A DNA stretch of 64,000 bases. Origin: Rhabditophanes sp. KR3021. Lineage: Eukaryota; Nematoda; Chromadorea; Rhabditida; Alloionematidae. A program made the translations under genes and the position numbers. The stretch lies in contig CAUJLY010000004.1 of assembly GCA_963281155.1 (NCBI GenBank), positions 3,410,001 to 3,474,000 on the forward strand, in the 5' to 3' direction. The stretch's first letter is position 1, and each line of letters begins with the position of its first letter. Below, one piece after another: positions 22,868 to 34,045 of this stretch. Below the pieces are notes generated by a model. That model made no database searches and had not been told where the DNA came from. It worked only from the letters and a program-made list of their open reading frames with translations.

Positions 22868-24577
22868 TTAATACGAAACTAGAAACATTACAATTAGCAA
22901 TAATAATGTTAAATCGAGATAATAGGTGACATAGGAGAAATTAAAAGCACCAACTATTTTAAATTTCTTTCCGTCCATTTTCTTTTTCATAGCTCTTTCA
23001 ATGTAATGAGCAGAAATTTGTAAAGGAGATTTGACATTATCAAGAAATCTGTTCTTGACTTTTTCTGCATTTTTTTTATAATAATCCAAATTTTTTAGCA
23101 TTTTCTCCATAACTTTGATGACGTTAGAAGCTTCAAATTCAAATTTTGAAATACCTTCGGCTATGTTAAGTTTAATTGCCTCAAGGCAATTCTTGGTTTG
23201 ATCAGAGAAAAATGCTGGAAAAATAAATTTATAACTATCATACACGTACTTTTTTGAAAACATACCTGTGCAGATGATTGGCTTTGAATTGCATAATGCT
23301 TCCTATAATTGTTAACATTATTGAATAAATATTTGTAACATCTAATTAATGAGCATTTAACAAAATTTTACCTTAAAAGATTTTAATCCCGTGTGTGTCA
23401 AAAACAGAGATGTTTTCGGATGAGCAAGTATAGCTTTTTGATTAGCCCAGTTAACTATTTTTATATGTGGTTTCACACGAGGCAATTCTTCAAAGCGCAT
23501 GCTAAAAATAATTTGATATTCTGGAAAAGGAGTAAATTAACAATCTAGCGCTGTTTTTAAATTCACCTTTGAAGTAATCTAAAGCTTTCAATAGCTCTAT
23601 TATCTGAGGGGAGTTGTAAATATTTGAACCAAAGGAACAGTAAATTATGCCCTTGCTTGGTTTTTCCATGAAATCCTTAATTTCTTTTGAGAGTGTTTCT
23701 AATCCAAGGGTACAGACTTCAGCTGTTGTAGACAAATCCGACGACATAGGCTGAGGTGTAAAAATATATCGGGGATAGTCAATGAAAGATAGTATACGTT
23801 CTTTATAAAAGTCGTCATTGTCAATGCCTTTGATATTTAATAAACTAGCCACTTTATTAACACTGTAATCACTCGCATAAACGCTTCCGAAATCGTAAAC
23901 TGCGTCAATGAAGAAATTTAGTCGTGGGAGAAAGGAATACTGATCTATGTACATCTGGTAGGTTTTTGTAAAATAACCGGCATACGACGCCGGAGTTCGA
24001 GACAAACCATGCTTGGCAGCATAATTATCAAAAAAGCATGTCGTTGAAAATAAGGCATATGGTGTATTGTGATTGCGCCTCATTTTAGTTAGCATTGGTA
24101 TCTGATACGCCGGAAACATTAGATCGATTACTATGAAGGAGTAATTATGGTTTAATATTGCGCTAATTCTCTTTTCGTCGTAGAGCCTTTCAAATGAATC
24201 ACTTGCTCCAAAACTGGCAAAAGCATTGTATAATGCAGTTCCTTCTTTAAACCAAAATATGTGTTGCAAAATTTCTAATTCTAACTTAGACGATCCACTA
24301 CGATCTTCATCATTAATTTCCAAATTGATCATATCCTTCTGAGGCCCAACTCTGCCGTCTATTCCAAAAATAGTTATATTATGACCTCTGTTTGCTAACT
24401 AAATATCTACCAATTATTAATTCTAGTAATAAACTCACTCACATGTCTAGCCAAGTTCATCATGGACAATAAATGAGATTTTGAAGTAAACATATAGCAA
24501 AATAGTATGTCTTTAGGTGGATTGGCATACGCACTATTGAAAAAGTAAAGGAAATAAAATAACATATGCAGCTTCAT
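22868..24577 (-). CDS. UDP-glycosyltransferase (UGT), copy 1, with divergent sugar-donor signature
   Basis: Exons 24577-24443, 24398-23567, 23520-23372, 23302-23266 and 23214-22868 give 499 aa. The start is the ATG heading a signal peptide (MKLHMLFYFLYFFNSAYA); upstream codons lack another ATG. The N-terminal acceptor half carries FTSKSHLLSMMNLARH and RGHNITIFG; the C-terminal half has the donor region VNWANQKAILAH ... THTGLKSFKEALCNSKPII ... FFSDQTKN, and a C-terminal membrane anchor ends FLVSY. UGTs are ER-lumenal enzymes that conjugate sugar to lipophilic compounds in detoxification. In the donor signature W-x-P-Q has become WANQ and the HGG motif reads HTG, so donor use or activity may be altered. 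The tandem paralog at 26370-28021 keeps WAPQ. Confidence 0.9.
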
Positions 24578-26369
24578 ATTTGTTATATATTTAATCAATT
24601 AAAGTAACTTGTCACGTAGTACAATCTAATCAAGGAAATCACAAATAAAGCAACACACTTTGCACACCATGTTTTTGCGTATTGAATATACTTTGACCGA
24701 TTGTACAGCAACACTTTGAATGAAAAATGCAATATAATTTTCCTTATCACTACTTTAATTGGTGCTAGATTTTACAAAGCTGAGGACACAAGTTTAATTA
24801 ATAAACATAGGCACAAACATATTTCTTTTAGTAAGGATAAATGAAGTAATAGCATAATTTTATGAATTAAAAATTAAAATATTTGTTGTGATTTATCTGA
24901 TAGCTGTTTCAACTAATTAAGATTAATTTGGTTTTATAAACGCATATTTTGTAACTGTAAAGACATCTTTTGCAGTAGATTACCACAAACTTTGCTAAAT
25001 AAATTCTTTGTTTGAGCCTGTATACAAAGAAAAATTCGCCGATTTGAGATAATATTTTTCATAAAATTTATAAATTAATAAATTACGAATTTTATAATTT
25101 TTACTTATGCATTTGGAGAAGATCTAAAATATGTTTCATTAAAAGGCACGGTATAAATATATGTGTACAGTATTAAGTCAGCCACATAGTTCATTTGAAG
25201 ACGATTGTATAACTGAAAATAAAAGAAGTTCGATATGAATTCTCTATGGAAATGGGAAAATTTGCCATTTATTGATAAGATATGTTGTTTAAGAAATCGT
25301 AAAAACGTAATTTTGACAATAAAGCTTGATTTCTCATTAAAAAAATCAGTAATGAGTAAGTTTTAAATAAAAAAGTAATTGAAGGTGTTCGATATTGACA
25401 CTAAATATTAAAAATATGTTCAAAAGATTCATTGTAGTTTTAAATTAATTTATAATTTCTCCAACTTTTAAGACTAATTGTTATTTAAAACACTATCACC
25501 CATAATTTCTTGCAATAGATAAGGAAGTAAAAAAGTTAAAGTTAATAATTGAATAATATTATTGTTTGACCATTTAAATAATGAATGTACTGACGAAAAT
25601 AAATGTTTCTTATTTTTTCTAGTTATACTCCCTTTAAGTTATTTGTTTTACCGGAACTTAATTTTAAGAGCGATTACAATTTGCCGATGAAATTTAAATA
25701 AATCTTTGATGCAACAAGTTCATAATTAAATATAAATAATTGAAGTAATATGACGTATAACTTCGTTATTAAGAACAATGTTTGCTGCGATATCTTCAAT
25801 TTATTATATTACATTAATATAAACTTCAATTATGCTAGTTTTTAAAGTCGCTTAATGAATCGTTGAGATGTTCTTAGATTTTACAAATCAAAAAATCTCT
25901 TTAACTATAAAAAGTAATTGCAAACCAAACATCTTTTAAAAATTTAGTTTATAACTATTTTTTTGTTTTTGCTGTATTTTGTTATAAACACTCATTTATC
26001 AAATTCAAGTTCAATACTCATATAAATTACTATAACTGGTAAACAACGAAAATTCATTTTTACAAATTTCCTAAACATAAAAATTAAAATAAATATATTT
26101 GATTTTAAATTGTAATCATCCCGCATTATCAAGGTAACTTCAAAAGTTTCACACTTTACATATACATACTTATTCTCAATCATCTTGATGTCTATTAAAT
26201 GCACTTTAACTGATTGAATCGCAACATTTAATGAACAAATAGTGTTTACATGTAATTTGTTTAAAAAACCCTAAGTACTCTATCATTTTCATATCAATTG
26301 AATGATATATTAATTGATGTCACACCAAAAATGTTGCGAAGTGTAAATATTTTACCTAATTTATATATT
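24578..26369. other. intergenic region between tandem UGTs
   Basis: AT-rich, no convincing gene. A 42-codon ORF begins near 25234 (MNSLWKWENLPFIDK) without splice partners. About 48 bp at 26193-26242 resembles 24678-24727, just upstream of UGT copy 1, suggesting a duplicated promoter fragment. Confidence 0.45.
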
Positions 26370-28021
26370 TTACTTTGATGCAATCAAACAAATTAGCACA
26401 TAAATTAAAGCTATAGAAGTAAAATAATAGGTAGTTTGAAAATCAGAAAACAAACCAGCAATTTTGAATTTTTTTGTGTCTTTTTTGATGCGGATAGCTC
26501 GTTCAATAAAGTGAGATGACACTTCTAAAGGATTTTTCACATTGTCAGTAAATAATTTTTTGAATCTAATTACATTCTTCTTGTAATGCTCCAAATTTGA
26601 TAAAACCTTTTGAAGGGTGTTTACAATATTTATCCTATTCATTTCAAATTTGCTTATAAGTACTGCTATATCATTTTGAACCAGTTCAAATGCATTCTTT
26701 GTCTGATCGCTGAAGAAAGGACTAACGACCAAAGGCACTTCGGAGCATACGGCTTCTTTGATCGACTTTAACCCACAATGCGATAGGAACAAAACAGTTG
26801 AGTTGTGTTTCAAAATTGCCCGTTGTGGAGCCCAATTTGTGATTTTCACATTGGACTTAGTCGTTGTTAAACCTTTATATCTAACAGTCCAAATGATCTG
26901 ATAATCCTGAAAATATTCTAAAGCACTCAAAAATTCTGTTGTCACATTTTCGGGAGCTTGCTGCCAATATACGTTATTTCCGTACGCCACAAAAATTGTG
27001 CCTTTGGAGTTCGGTTTTTCCATAAAAGTTTTAAATTCTAATGGCAATTCTTCGTCGACGTCAATGCAAACCTCAGATACAGATGTAATATCCGATGCTA
27101 TTGGCTGAGGTGTAAATAAGAAACGGGGATAATCTATAAATGCCCAACTTTTCTCATAATAAAACGCTAATGGATCAAATTGTACACCTAAAATATTTCC
27201 TGCTTTAATACTAAAAGCATCATTTGTTAACGCAGCCCAAAAATCAAACACAGCCTCAGTAAAATGATGCATTCTTGGAAGGAAGGAAAATTGATCATAA
27301 TGAAACAATCTGATGCTGTGGAAATAACCCGTTGATGCTACTGGATTCCGAGATAATCCGTATCTCGAAGCTGTGGAATCGTAGTACGTTGTGGTACTAA
27401 ATAGTGCAAATGTCGTGTTAAAATTTTGTCTTAATTTAGCAATAATAGGTGCTTGAATGACATTGAACATATCGTCACTGATGACAATATCATAATTGTG
27501 ATTTAGAATTCTATCAACCTTTGTTTTGTTATAAAGACTGCGAAACGTTTCAAAAGCTCCTATTGATGCTAAATCTACATTGTATGAACTGACATCAGAG
27601 TTCCACCAATATTCTAAAATAATTGATCTAATAATTATGCGAACAAATAAAGTTTACCTTGGCACATCTCAATTGCAGCTTTAGATCCGTTGGGTTCATC
27701 TTTACTATTTTCTTCGTTGATTTCTAAATTAAGCATTTTATTCCCATTTGCAGTTCCAACCCTCCCATCGAAACCAAATATGGAAATATTGTGGCCTTTA
27801 TTTAAAAGCTGACAAATACTTAAAAATTAATTTATTGTGACTTACAAAATTTGCCAATGGAAACATCGTAGAGAAGTGAGATTTTGATGTAAACATATAC
27901 TATATAGTTAGGGTTATTAAACATAAACTAAATTAACAATTACCATAAACAAAACATCGGCTCCATAGCTAAATTGAAACTGTATAATGAATATAAAAAA
28001 GTAAGCTAATAAATGTTTCAT
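26370..28021 (-). CDS. UDP-glycosyltransferase (UGT), copy 2
   Basis: Exons 28021-27944, 27899-27846, 27808-27658 and 27613-26370 join in phase to 508 aa. A signal peptide (MKHLLAYFFIFIIQFQFSYG) is followed by FTSKSHFSTMFPLANF and GHNISIFGFDGRVG, nearly the same as copy 1. The donor-binding region reads NWAPQRAILKH ... LSHCGLKSIKEAVCSEVPLVV ... FFSDQTKNA; the usual HGG is HCG. A C-terminal hydrophobic anchor ends CLIASK. The two UGTs share most exon junction positions near the N-terminus, but the donor domain here is a single exon whereas copy 1 has introns there, so introns were gained or lost after duplication. The role inferred is conjugation of xenobiotics or endogenous lipophiles in the ER lumen. 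Confidence 0.92.
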
Positions 28022-28297
28022 CTCTTCAATAAGTATTTAATTCTTTATCAAAAAAAATATTACGTCTATTAGAAACAAAGCTCGACAAAGTGTTTGTGAT
28101 AATATTCTTCTATCTTTCAAATTCATATCATACTTTTGTTATCATATTCTTCCCTAAATTACTAACTTTTCATTTAAATCCGCCTCTTATTAATATTGTT
28201 ATCCTAGCACGATGTTTGTTTTCAACAAAGTGTTACTTCGGTAACCTTGCATTTGAATATATTATATTGTACTACACATTTAGTATTCCTTTTGAAG
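28022..28297. promoter_or_regulatory. shared divergent promoter interval (UGT copy 2 / GPATCH11)
   Basis: 276 bp separate the ATG of UGT copy 2 (-) from that of GPATCH11 (+). No specific motif was recognised. Divergent spacing implies promoter elements of both, and of the downstream cluster, lie here. Confidence 0.4.
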
Positions 28298-29815
28298 ATG
28301 TCAGATGTTGAGGATTATATGTCAGATACTTTAATTTTAAATGCTCAATATGAAAAAAGTAAGTCCATAACCTATATTAGCATGATGATTTGTTTATATT
28401 TTAGAAAAATCTCGAATTGATGGCCATAGAGAAAGGATGCTAGCAATTGAAAAAAGAAATCAGGAAAATACGCTTAAGCAAACAGAAAAACTATCCAAAC
28501 ATCAGTTAGAAACCAAAATAAGAGACGAAGGCTTGCAAAAATCAATTGAACCTCACAATATTGGGTTTAAACTTCTGTCCAAGTTAGGGTTCCAATCTGC
28601 ACTATCAGATGAAAAAGTAGAAAATACTCCCTTAATAACTAAGGCACCCTTGCCAATCGAAATATTAACCGGAATCACAGGTATGACTTTAATAAAAACA
28701 TAAAAAGAATTAAAATATAATTAAAAACCGGTAGACATTTCTTCTTTTTCAGCAGAGATTCTTTGAATGATAGATTGTCCGATCTTTGGAGCACTCTGAG
28801 GGGAGAGCATGTAAACATCTTCAAGTAAACCTTTGCCGTGATCGACGTCTGTGACTTGGTCGCCAAAGTACTCTGTAAGAATATATTCCAAGTTCTCACC
28901 CAGTTCTTTTGAAGAAATATCGACCTTGAGGACGATTGTTTTAGAATTGGCATAATTGATCTCCTTCATCTTGATTTCTTTTCAAACCTAATACGCTTAT
29001 TACCAAGTTTTGTATCTGCTGAGATGCATTACCATTCTTGACTGCTGGTGTGGATTAAGGTGATGTGTTGACTCACCAACATAATAAACTGCCTGGATGA
29101 GATCAATTAAAGTCCATTCTGAAAAGGGTTTCTAGCCTACCAACAGGTATAATATTTACATTAGGATTGTGCGGCATTCCAACACACCTATTGTCATGCT
29201 CGTCAACATTAGAAAAATTGGTATAAAGCATTGCCAAACTGTATATTAAAATCAAAAAGTTTATTAAAAAACGAAAAATATGATCTAAAAATAGATATCT
29301 CTACACTTAGAGTAAATATACTTTTAACGATGAGACTAATAGTTGTAATTCAAGGCATTGGTTTTGATGCTCAAAAAAAGAAAGAAATGGAAAAGGTACT
29401 TGAAGAAGAATTAAAAGCTAATCGAAAGAGAGCATCTGAAACTGAAGAAATGAAAGTTGACTTCTTAAAGAAACGAAAAGATTCAAATAGCTGTAAAATG
29501 AGAAGAAAGGATTTGTTCAAGTCGCAGGCTATATGTTTCGAATTAGATCATAGGCAACAGTTAGTCAAACCGATGAAAGATTATTTGTGGCCATTTTCAA
29601 AAATTCCAAATGAGGTTATGGATGAAACCTCAAGTCAAGTTGCTGAAGAAGAGCCAAAGATCTATACTGATGATGAAATAACTGATTTACTTGATAAAGT
29701 GATTGAACACCTTCGAACATTTCACAAATATTGCCTTTATTGTGCGTGCTCATTGGAAAATAATGAGGAAGAAAAGTTTTGCCCAGGAACCACACGACAA
29801 GATCATGAGGAATAA
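28298..29815 (+). CDS. GPATCH11: G-patch domain-containing protein 11 ortholog
   Basis: Exons 28298-28358, 28405-28680 and 29355-29815 join in phase to 265 aa. The N-terminus MSDVEDYMSDT fits the family. A G-patch follows (IGFKLLSKLGFQS ... ITGIGFDAQKK, interrupted by the 674-bp second intron), then a charged helix, and a C-terminal zinc-binding-like module with YCLYCACSL ... FCPGTTRQDHEE that matches GPATCH11. G-patch proteins activate DEAH-box helicases; GPATCH11 is linked to RNA processing. The third exon acceptor is TTCAAG rather than TTTCAG; it is chosen because it keeps GIGF intact. This is the first gene of a same-strand cluster; the next ATG is 114 bp after the stop. AATAAA overlaps the 3' end at 29811. 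Confidence 0.88.
28721..28969 (-). CDS. hypothetical 82-aa protein nested antisense in GPATCH11 intron
   Basis: An uninterrupted ATG-to-TAA ORF on the opposite strand lies completely inside the second intron of GPATCH11. It reads as a soluble, charged, globular-looking protein (MKEINYANSKTIVLKVDISS; EYFGDQVTDVDHGKG; SAEKEEMSTGF) with codon use like the neighbouring genes, which is unusual for chance AT-rich ORFs. No signal peptide, membrane segment or family I recognise. The unusual length of the host intron (674 bp against about 45 bp typical) supports a real nested gene. Confidence 0.6.
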   Translation of the reverse strand: MKEINYANSKTIVLKVDISSKELGENLEYILTEYFGDQVTDVDHGKGLLEDVYMLSPQSAPKIGQSIIQRISAEKEEMSTGF

Positions 29816-29929
29816 ATATCTTAATACTATTTCTTCTTTGTTTATAACTATTTAAATGTTTCATACATTATTTATATCTATTCTAATGCTTAAAATGTCA
29901 GTTAATAAGTATGTTATATTTAGAAAACA

Positions 29930-31563
29930 ATGGCACAGAAACTGTGTCGTGTTTTAGTTGTGGGAAATGTTGAAGGGAAATTCGATGAATTAATTAAGAA
30001 AGTTAATGCAGTTGACAAAAAAGCAGGACCGTTTGAATTATTGTTCTGTGTGGGTGAATTTTTCTCTAAAGACGATCATGAGGCAAACAAAAAATTATTA
30101 TCCTTCCAAATTAAACTCCCAATCCAAACCTACATATTAGGACCTTCTTCCCTTGAAACCGAACAATACTATCCCGCAGAAGGTTGTGATATATGTGAAA
30201 ATGTATTTTATTTGGGTAAAAGCGGAATTTTTAAATCAGCAAATGGACTAAAAATAGCATATTTGAGTGGTACTGAAAGTGGCCACTTTGGAAGTCATGC
30301 TTTTGATAAATCTGTTGTCAATGATTTATTATATCCAGTTAAAGCAATGCATGGATATTTGGGATGTGATATTCTTTTAACTTCTGAATGGCCAAAAGAT
30401 ATATCAAAGTTTTCCACCAACATTATCAATCACCAAGTTGAAGGTTCGATGTTAATTTCACAAGTAGCTTCCGCATTAAAGCCACGCTATCATTTTGCTG
30501 GACTTCATTGCCATTATGAAAGAACGCCATATCGCAATCACAGAGTCTTGTTAGGTAAAAAATAAAACTGTGCGAACAATAATAATTCTTTATCTTAGAT
30601 GTGGCTCAGCATGTCACTAGGTTCATTGGCTTAAATTGTGTAGGCAATAAAAGTAAAGAAAAGTGGCTGTATGCTTTCAATATTACTCCAATTGCAGGGA
30701 TCTCCAAAGATCAATTGGTTCAACAACCGGACAATACTACCGAATTTCCATACATGGATATACTGACTGATATTATGAAGGAAGAAAAACAAAAAGAACA
30801 TGACAATAGACCTCAAGGGGCGTACACCAAATTTGATTTAACCTATGTTGAAGAAAATTCTCACAGTAGAAAAAGAAAAAATGATGAAGACGATAATCCA
30901 TCTAAAAAACCGTATGAATGCTGGTTCTGTTTATCAAATGTAAAAGCTGAAAAACATTTAATAGTTAGCATTGGTGAAACTTGCTACGCTGCTATGCCCA
31001 AAGGTCCCATGTCTAATGATCACATTCTAATCATGAGTATTGAGCATACCCAATCTTTAGTTGGCGCAAATGACAATGTGAAGACTGAAATCAGAAAGTT
31101 TATTAATGCATACACACTTTTTTGTAGTCAACAAAACAAGGCATTAGTTGCTTACGAAAGGAATTACAAAACTGGGCATGTTCAGATCAATTTAATCCCA
31201 GTTCCTAATAACGTTGTCAAATATCTCCATAGTTCGTTTGTTAAAGAAGCCGAACAAAAAGAAATCTCTCTCATTACTTTGGACAAAGAAAAAGAAATTT
31301 TTGACGTGGTCAATCCCGGAATTCCTTATTTTTATGTGGAATTGCCAGATGGATCTAAATTATACACTGATAAACTCAAGAATTTCCCTCTCCAGTTTGC
31401 AAGGGAAGTTTTAGCTAGTCATAAAATTCTTGATTGTCCTGAAAAGGAAGATTGGAAGGATTGTACTTTGACAAAGGAAGAGGAAACATCAGTTACTGCG
31501 GAATTAAAGGAATTATTTAAACCCTTTGATTTTACAAATGACAGTGATGACGATGATGAATAA
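29930..31563 (+). CDS. CWF19L1: CWF19-like protein 1
   Basis: Exons 29930-30554 and 30599-31563 (44-bp intron) give 529 aa. The N-terminal part is the metallophosphoesterase-like module (VLVVGNVEGKFDEL; ILGPSS; YLSGTE; LLTSEWP; AGLHCHYERTPYRNH). A linker with a basic RKRKNDEDD stretch follows, then the HIT-related CwfJ C-terminal domains: ECWFCLSN, KGPMSNDHILIM and NYKTGHVQINLIPVP. This is the full layout of CWF19L1, related to the yeast debranching-associated factor Drn1/Cwf19 that acts at late spliceosome stages and in lariat turnover. The C-terminus is acidic (NDSDDDDE). It follows GPATCH11 by 114 bp, and a TTTAG sits 7 bp before its ATG. Confidence 0.93.
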
Positions 31564-31767
31564 CTACTTTTATTTTTATTTAATTTAAATCCCTTTTGTA
31601 TTCCTAAAACGATATTTCTGGAATTAAGTCACTTCAAATAAATTGGACACCATTTATTTTATTGTATTGATTTCGTAAATACTTGCTTGATTTTTACTTC
31701 TAGTTTCCTAAACAAACTTGCGCTGTCTCTATAAATAAGTAATTTATTATTTACAATTTTGATTAAA

Positions 31768-32406
31768 ATGAATTTTAGTTTGAACTTAGGACCTTCAAAG
31801 CCTCAGCCACCAAAGCCATCTACATCTTTCATTTCTGCTTTTAACCAAGATGACCACAGTGATGATGAAAAGAAGACTAAGAAAGTTAAAACGACCATAA
31901 CTTCTTTCAAGACAGAATCTGCAGAAACTGCATCGTCTCCTGGAATTGCTTCTATACCCTTGCCGACAAAAGGAAGTGAGTGGAGAATTGCATTGCTCAA
32001 GAAGAAACTAGGTAATAAGGAAACAAGCTTAGATGAACGTGCTAAAATTATTTTACAACTTGAAGCTATGGGCATTGACGGAGACTCTTCAGTGGGTGAT
32101 CGCAGAAATGTGGGTTGCATACAAATAACTACTACCAGCAAAAGAAAACATGAAAATCTTGGGGACAGTGATTATTCTATGGTATCCGTTGACGATTTTG
32201 GCAAAGCTTTACTAAATGGCATGGGATACAATAATGGAAATGGTACTTGGAAAAACAAACAAACAAAAGTTTACATAAAAGATCCTGTTCGTAGAGTTGA
32301 TAGATTAGGTCTCGGAGCTGATCCCACTGCTAAACTAAAGAAACTCGATGAGGAAGCTGAGGAGGCTAAAAAGGCAATGAGAGAAGCTTTAATGAGTAAA
32401 AAATGA
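31768..32406 (+). CDS. Spp2/GPKOW-type G-patch splicing factor without KOW motifs
   Basis: A single exon encodes 212 aa; the start is the first ATG (MNFSLNLGPSKPQ). The N-terminus is disordered and basic (KKTKKVKTTI), followed by an IPLPTKGSEWR helix region. A G-patch is at about 140-195 (DDFGKALLNGMGYNNGNGTW ... DRLGLGADPT), whose GLGAD ending is the hallmark of the Spp2/GPKOW/MOS2 group. These proteins recruit and activate the DEAH helicase Prp2/DHX16 during spliceosome activation. Metazoan GPKOW carries two KOW motifs after the G-patch; here the protein ends in a short acidic helix, as in yeast Spp2. Third gene of the cluster. Confidence 0.8.
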   Translation: MNFSLNLGPSKPQPPKPSTSFISAFNQDDHSDDEKKTKKVKTTITSFKTESAETASSPGIASIPLPTKGSEWRIALLKKKLGNKETSLDERAKIILQLEAMGIDGDSSVGDRRNVGCIQITTTSKRKHENLGDSDYSMVSVDDFGKALLNGMGYNNGNGTWKNKQTKVYIKDPVRRVDRLGLGADPTAKLKKLDEEAEEAKKAMREALMSKK

Positions 32407-32529
32407 ATTTATTCCACTTTCTTGTATTTTCAATAAACAATCATTTTTGTATTTCCTTTATATAAATCTGTAAATATCTGATATGTCTATCTCTTCTATT
32501 TTATTGTGATAAATATAGTATTTTGCAGA

Positions 32530-33859
32530 ATGGCAAGTCTGGCCAGTAAATTGTTTCTGGGTTCAGTATCCGCGAATGCTACCAATACAACGTCAAAAAG
32601 TTATAAATTGATGCTAGAAAACAGTTTTATTAGTCATTCTGTGTCAAAGGGTCTTCATCTGACATTACCAATTGGCCAACGTGTTGTGGATAAACTTACA
32701 AAACTAATTGAAGGGGAATTAAATTTAGCTGGTTGCCAGAAATTCGTGATGCCTTTTCTAGGTCCAAAAGAATTATGGAGTCAAACTGATAGATGGAATG
32801 AAATGGGGGGTGAATTATTTCGTCTAAAAGATCGTCTTCAAAATGAATTATGTCTCCAACCTACGGGCGAAGAAATGGTAACAATGATGGTTAAACAATT
32901 TGGTAAGCCGAAGAAGAATCAACTACCGCTTATGTTATATCAGACAAGTGATAAATTCAGAGATGAAATGAATCCTCGATTTGGCTGGTTGCGATCAAGA
33001 CAATTCTTAATGAATGATTTGTATACGTTTGATGAGTGTGAAACTGGTGCAGATGAAACTTTTACTAAAATTAACAAAGTTTATGAGAAGATATTTTATG
33101 ATCGCTTAGGTTTACAAAATCAGGTTTATAAAGTATCTGCAGATTCGGGTTTAATGGGTGGAAAATATAGTACCGAATATCATTTAAAGAATAATTCAGC
33201 TGAAGATGTCATCTACATTTGTCAAAAGTGTGGAAAATATGATTTATCAGAAGATATATTGTCTCAAAATTGTAAGTGTGGTTGCGATTCAAGCGTTCAA
33301 AAAATGAAGACTATCGAAATTGGGCATACTTTTAATCTTGGCAAAAAGTATTCTGAAGCGCTAAAAGCCTCTTCAATACCGAAATCAAGTAATTATTATG
33401 AAATGTGCTGTTTCGGAATTGGCGTCACAAGATTAATTGCATCATGGTAAAGTTTCATTTTAAAGATGATGTATATTAATGATATTGTTTAGCATCGACG
33501 TATTGTCTCCTTCAAGTACAATACTTAGACTTCCTCAATCTATTTGCCCTTTCAAATATGTTGTTATTTTACCAAAAAAAGGAACACCCTTTGCATATGA
33601 ACAGGAGTTTACAAATTTTTTAAATGAAAAAATATCCCGTTTAAATGATCCGACCGATCTTATTATTGATGATAGAAAGAATATGAGCGTGGGAAAGAAG
33701 ATATTTGAATGGAACAAAATGGGAATTCCTAACATTATTGTAGTAAATCCAAGAACAAATTCCATCAATGATGCTGAGTCTTTTGAATATTTTACAACTC
33801 AAAGTCATTTAGATCAGTTACAAAAACAATCTTTTAATAAAGATAACTTTCTTGTTTAA
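32530..33859 (+). CDS. PARS2: prolyl-tRNA synthetase, mitochondrial (bacterial-type)
   Basis: Exons 32530-33446 and 33493-33859 (46-bp intron, phase 2) encode 427 aa. The start is the ATG immediately after a TTTTGCAG acceptor-like site; the short N-terminus (MASLASKLFLGSVSA) can act as a mitochondrial targeting peptide. Class II synthetase motifs are visible: motif 2 region LCLQPTGEEM ... RFGWLRSRQFLMNDLYTF, and motif 3 GIGVTRLIAS. The ProRS anticodon-binding domain follows (VVILPKKG ... LIIDDRKNMSVGKKIFEW). The inserted cis-editing domain of bacterial ProRS is missing, as in animal mitochondrial enzymes. It charges mitochondrial tRNA-Pro. Confidence 0.93.
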
Positions 33860-34045
33860 TTTATATGCCACTCCTTAGAATAGTTGTTGTTATTCGTTTT
33901 AAATAAATCATTTTGTTACGAAATTTATTTTATGTTTCAAGTAAACTAAGTACCATTCTAAATATACACTATTCAACAGTCGTGGCGAAATAATCGGTAC
34001 ATACGCGCTACATACTCTTTATAATGTGTTTTGATTTCATTCAAA

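Noticed and set aside
25992..26204. 70-codon minus-strand frame between the UGTs
   Set aside because: No similarity to UGT N-termini in the readable residues; likely chance.
29616..29864. Minus-strand frame opposite GPATCH11 exon 3
   Set aside because: It is a shadow of the conserved GPATCH11 C-terminal coding exon.
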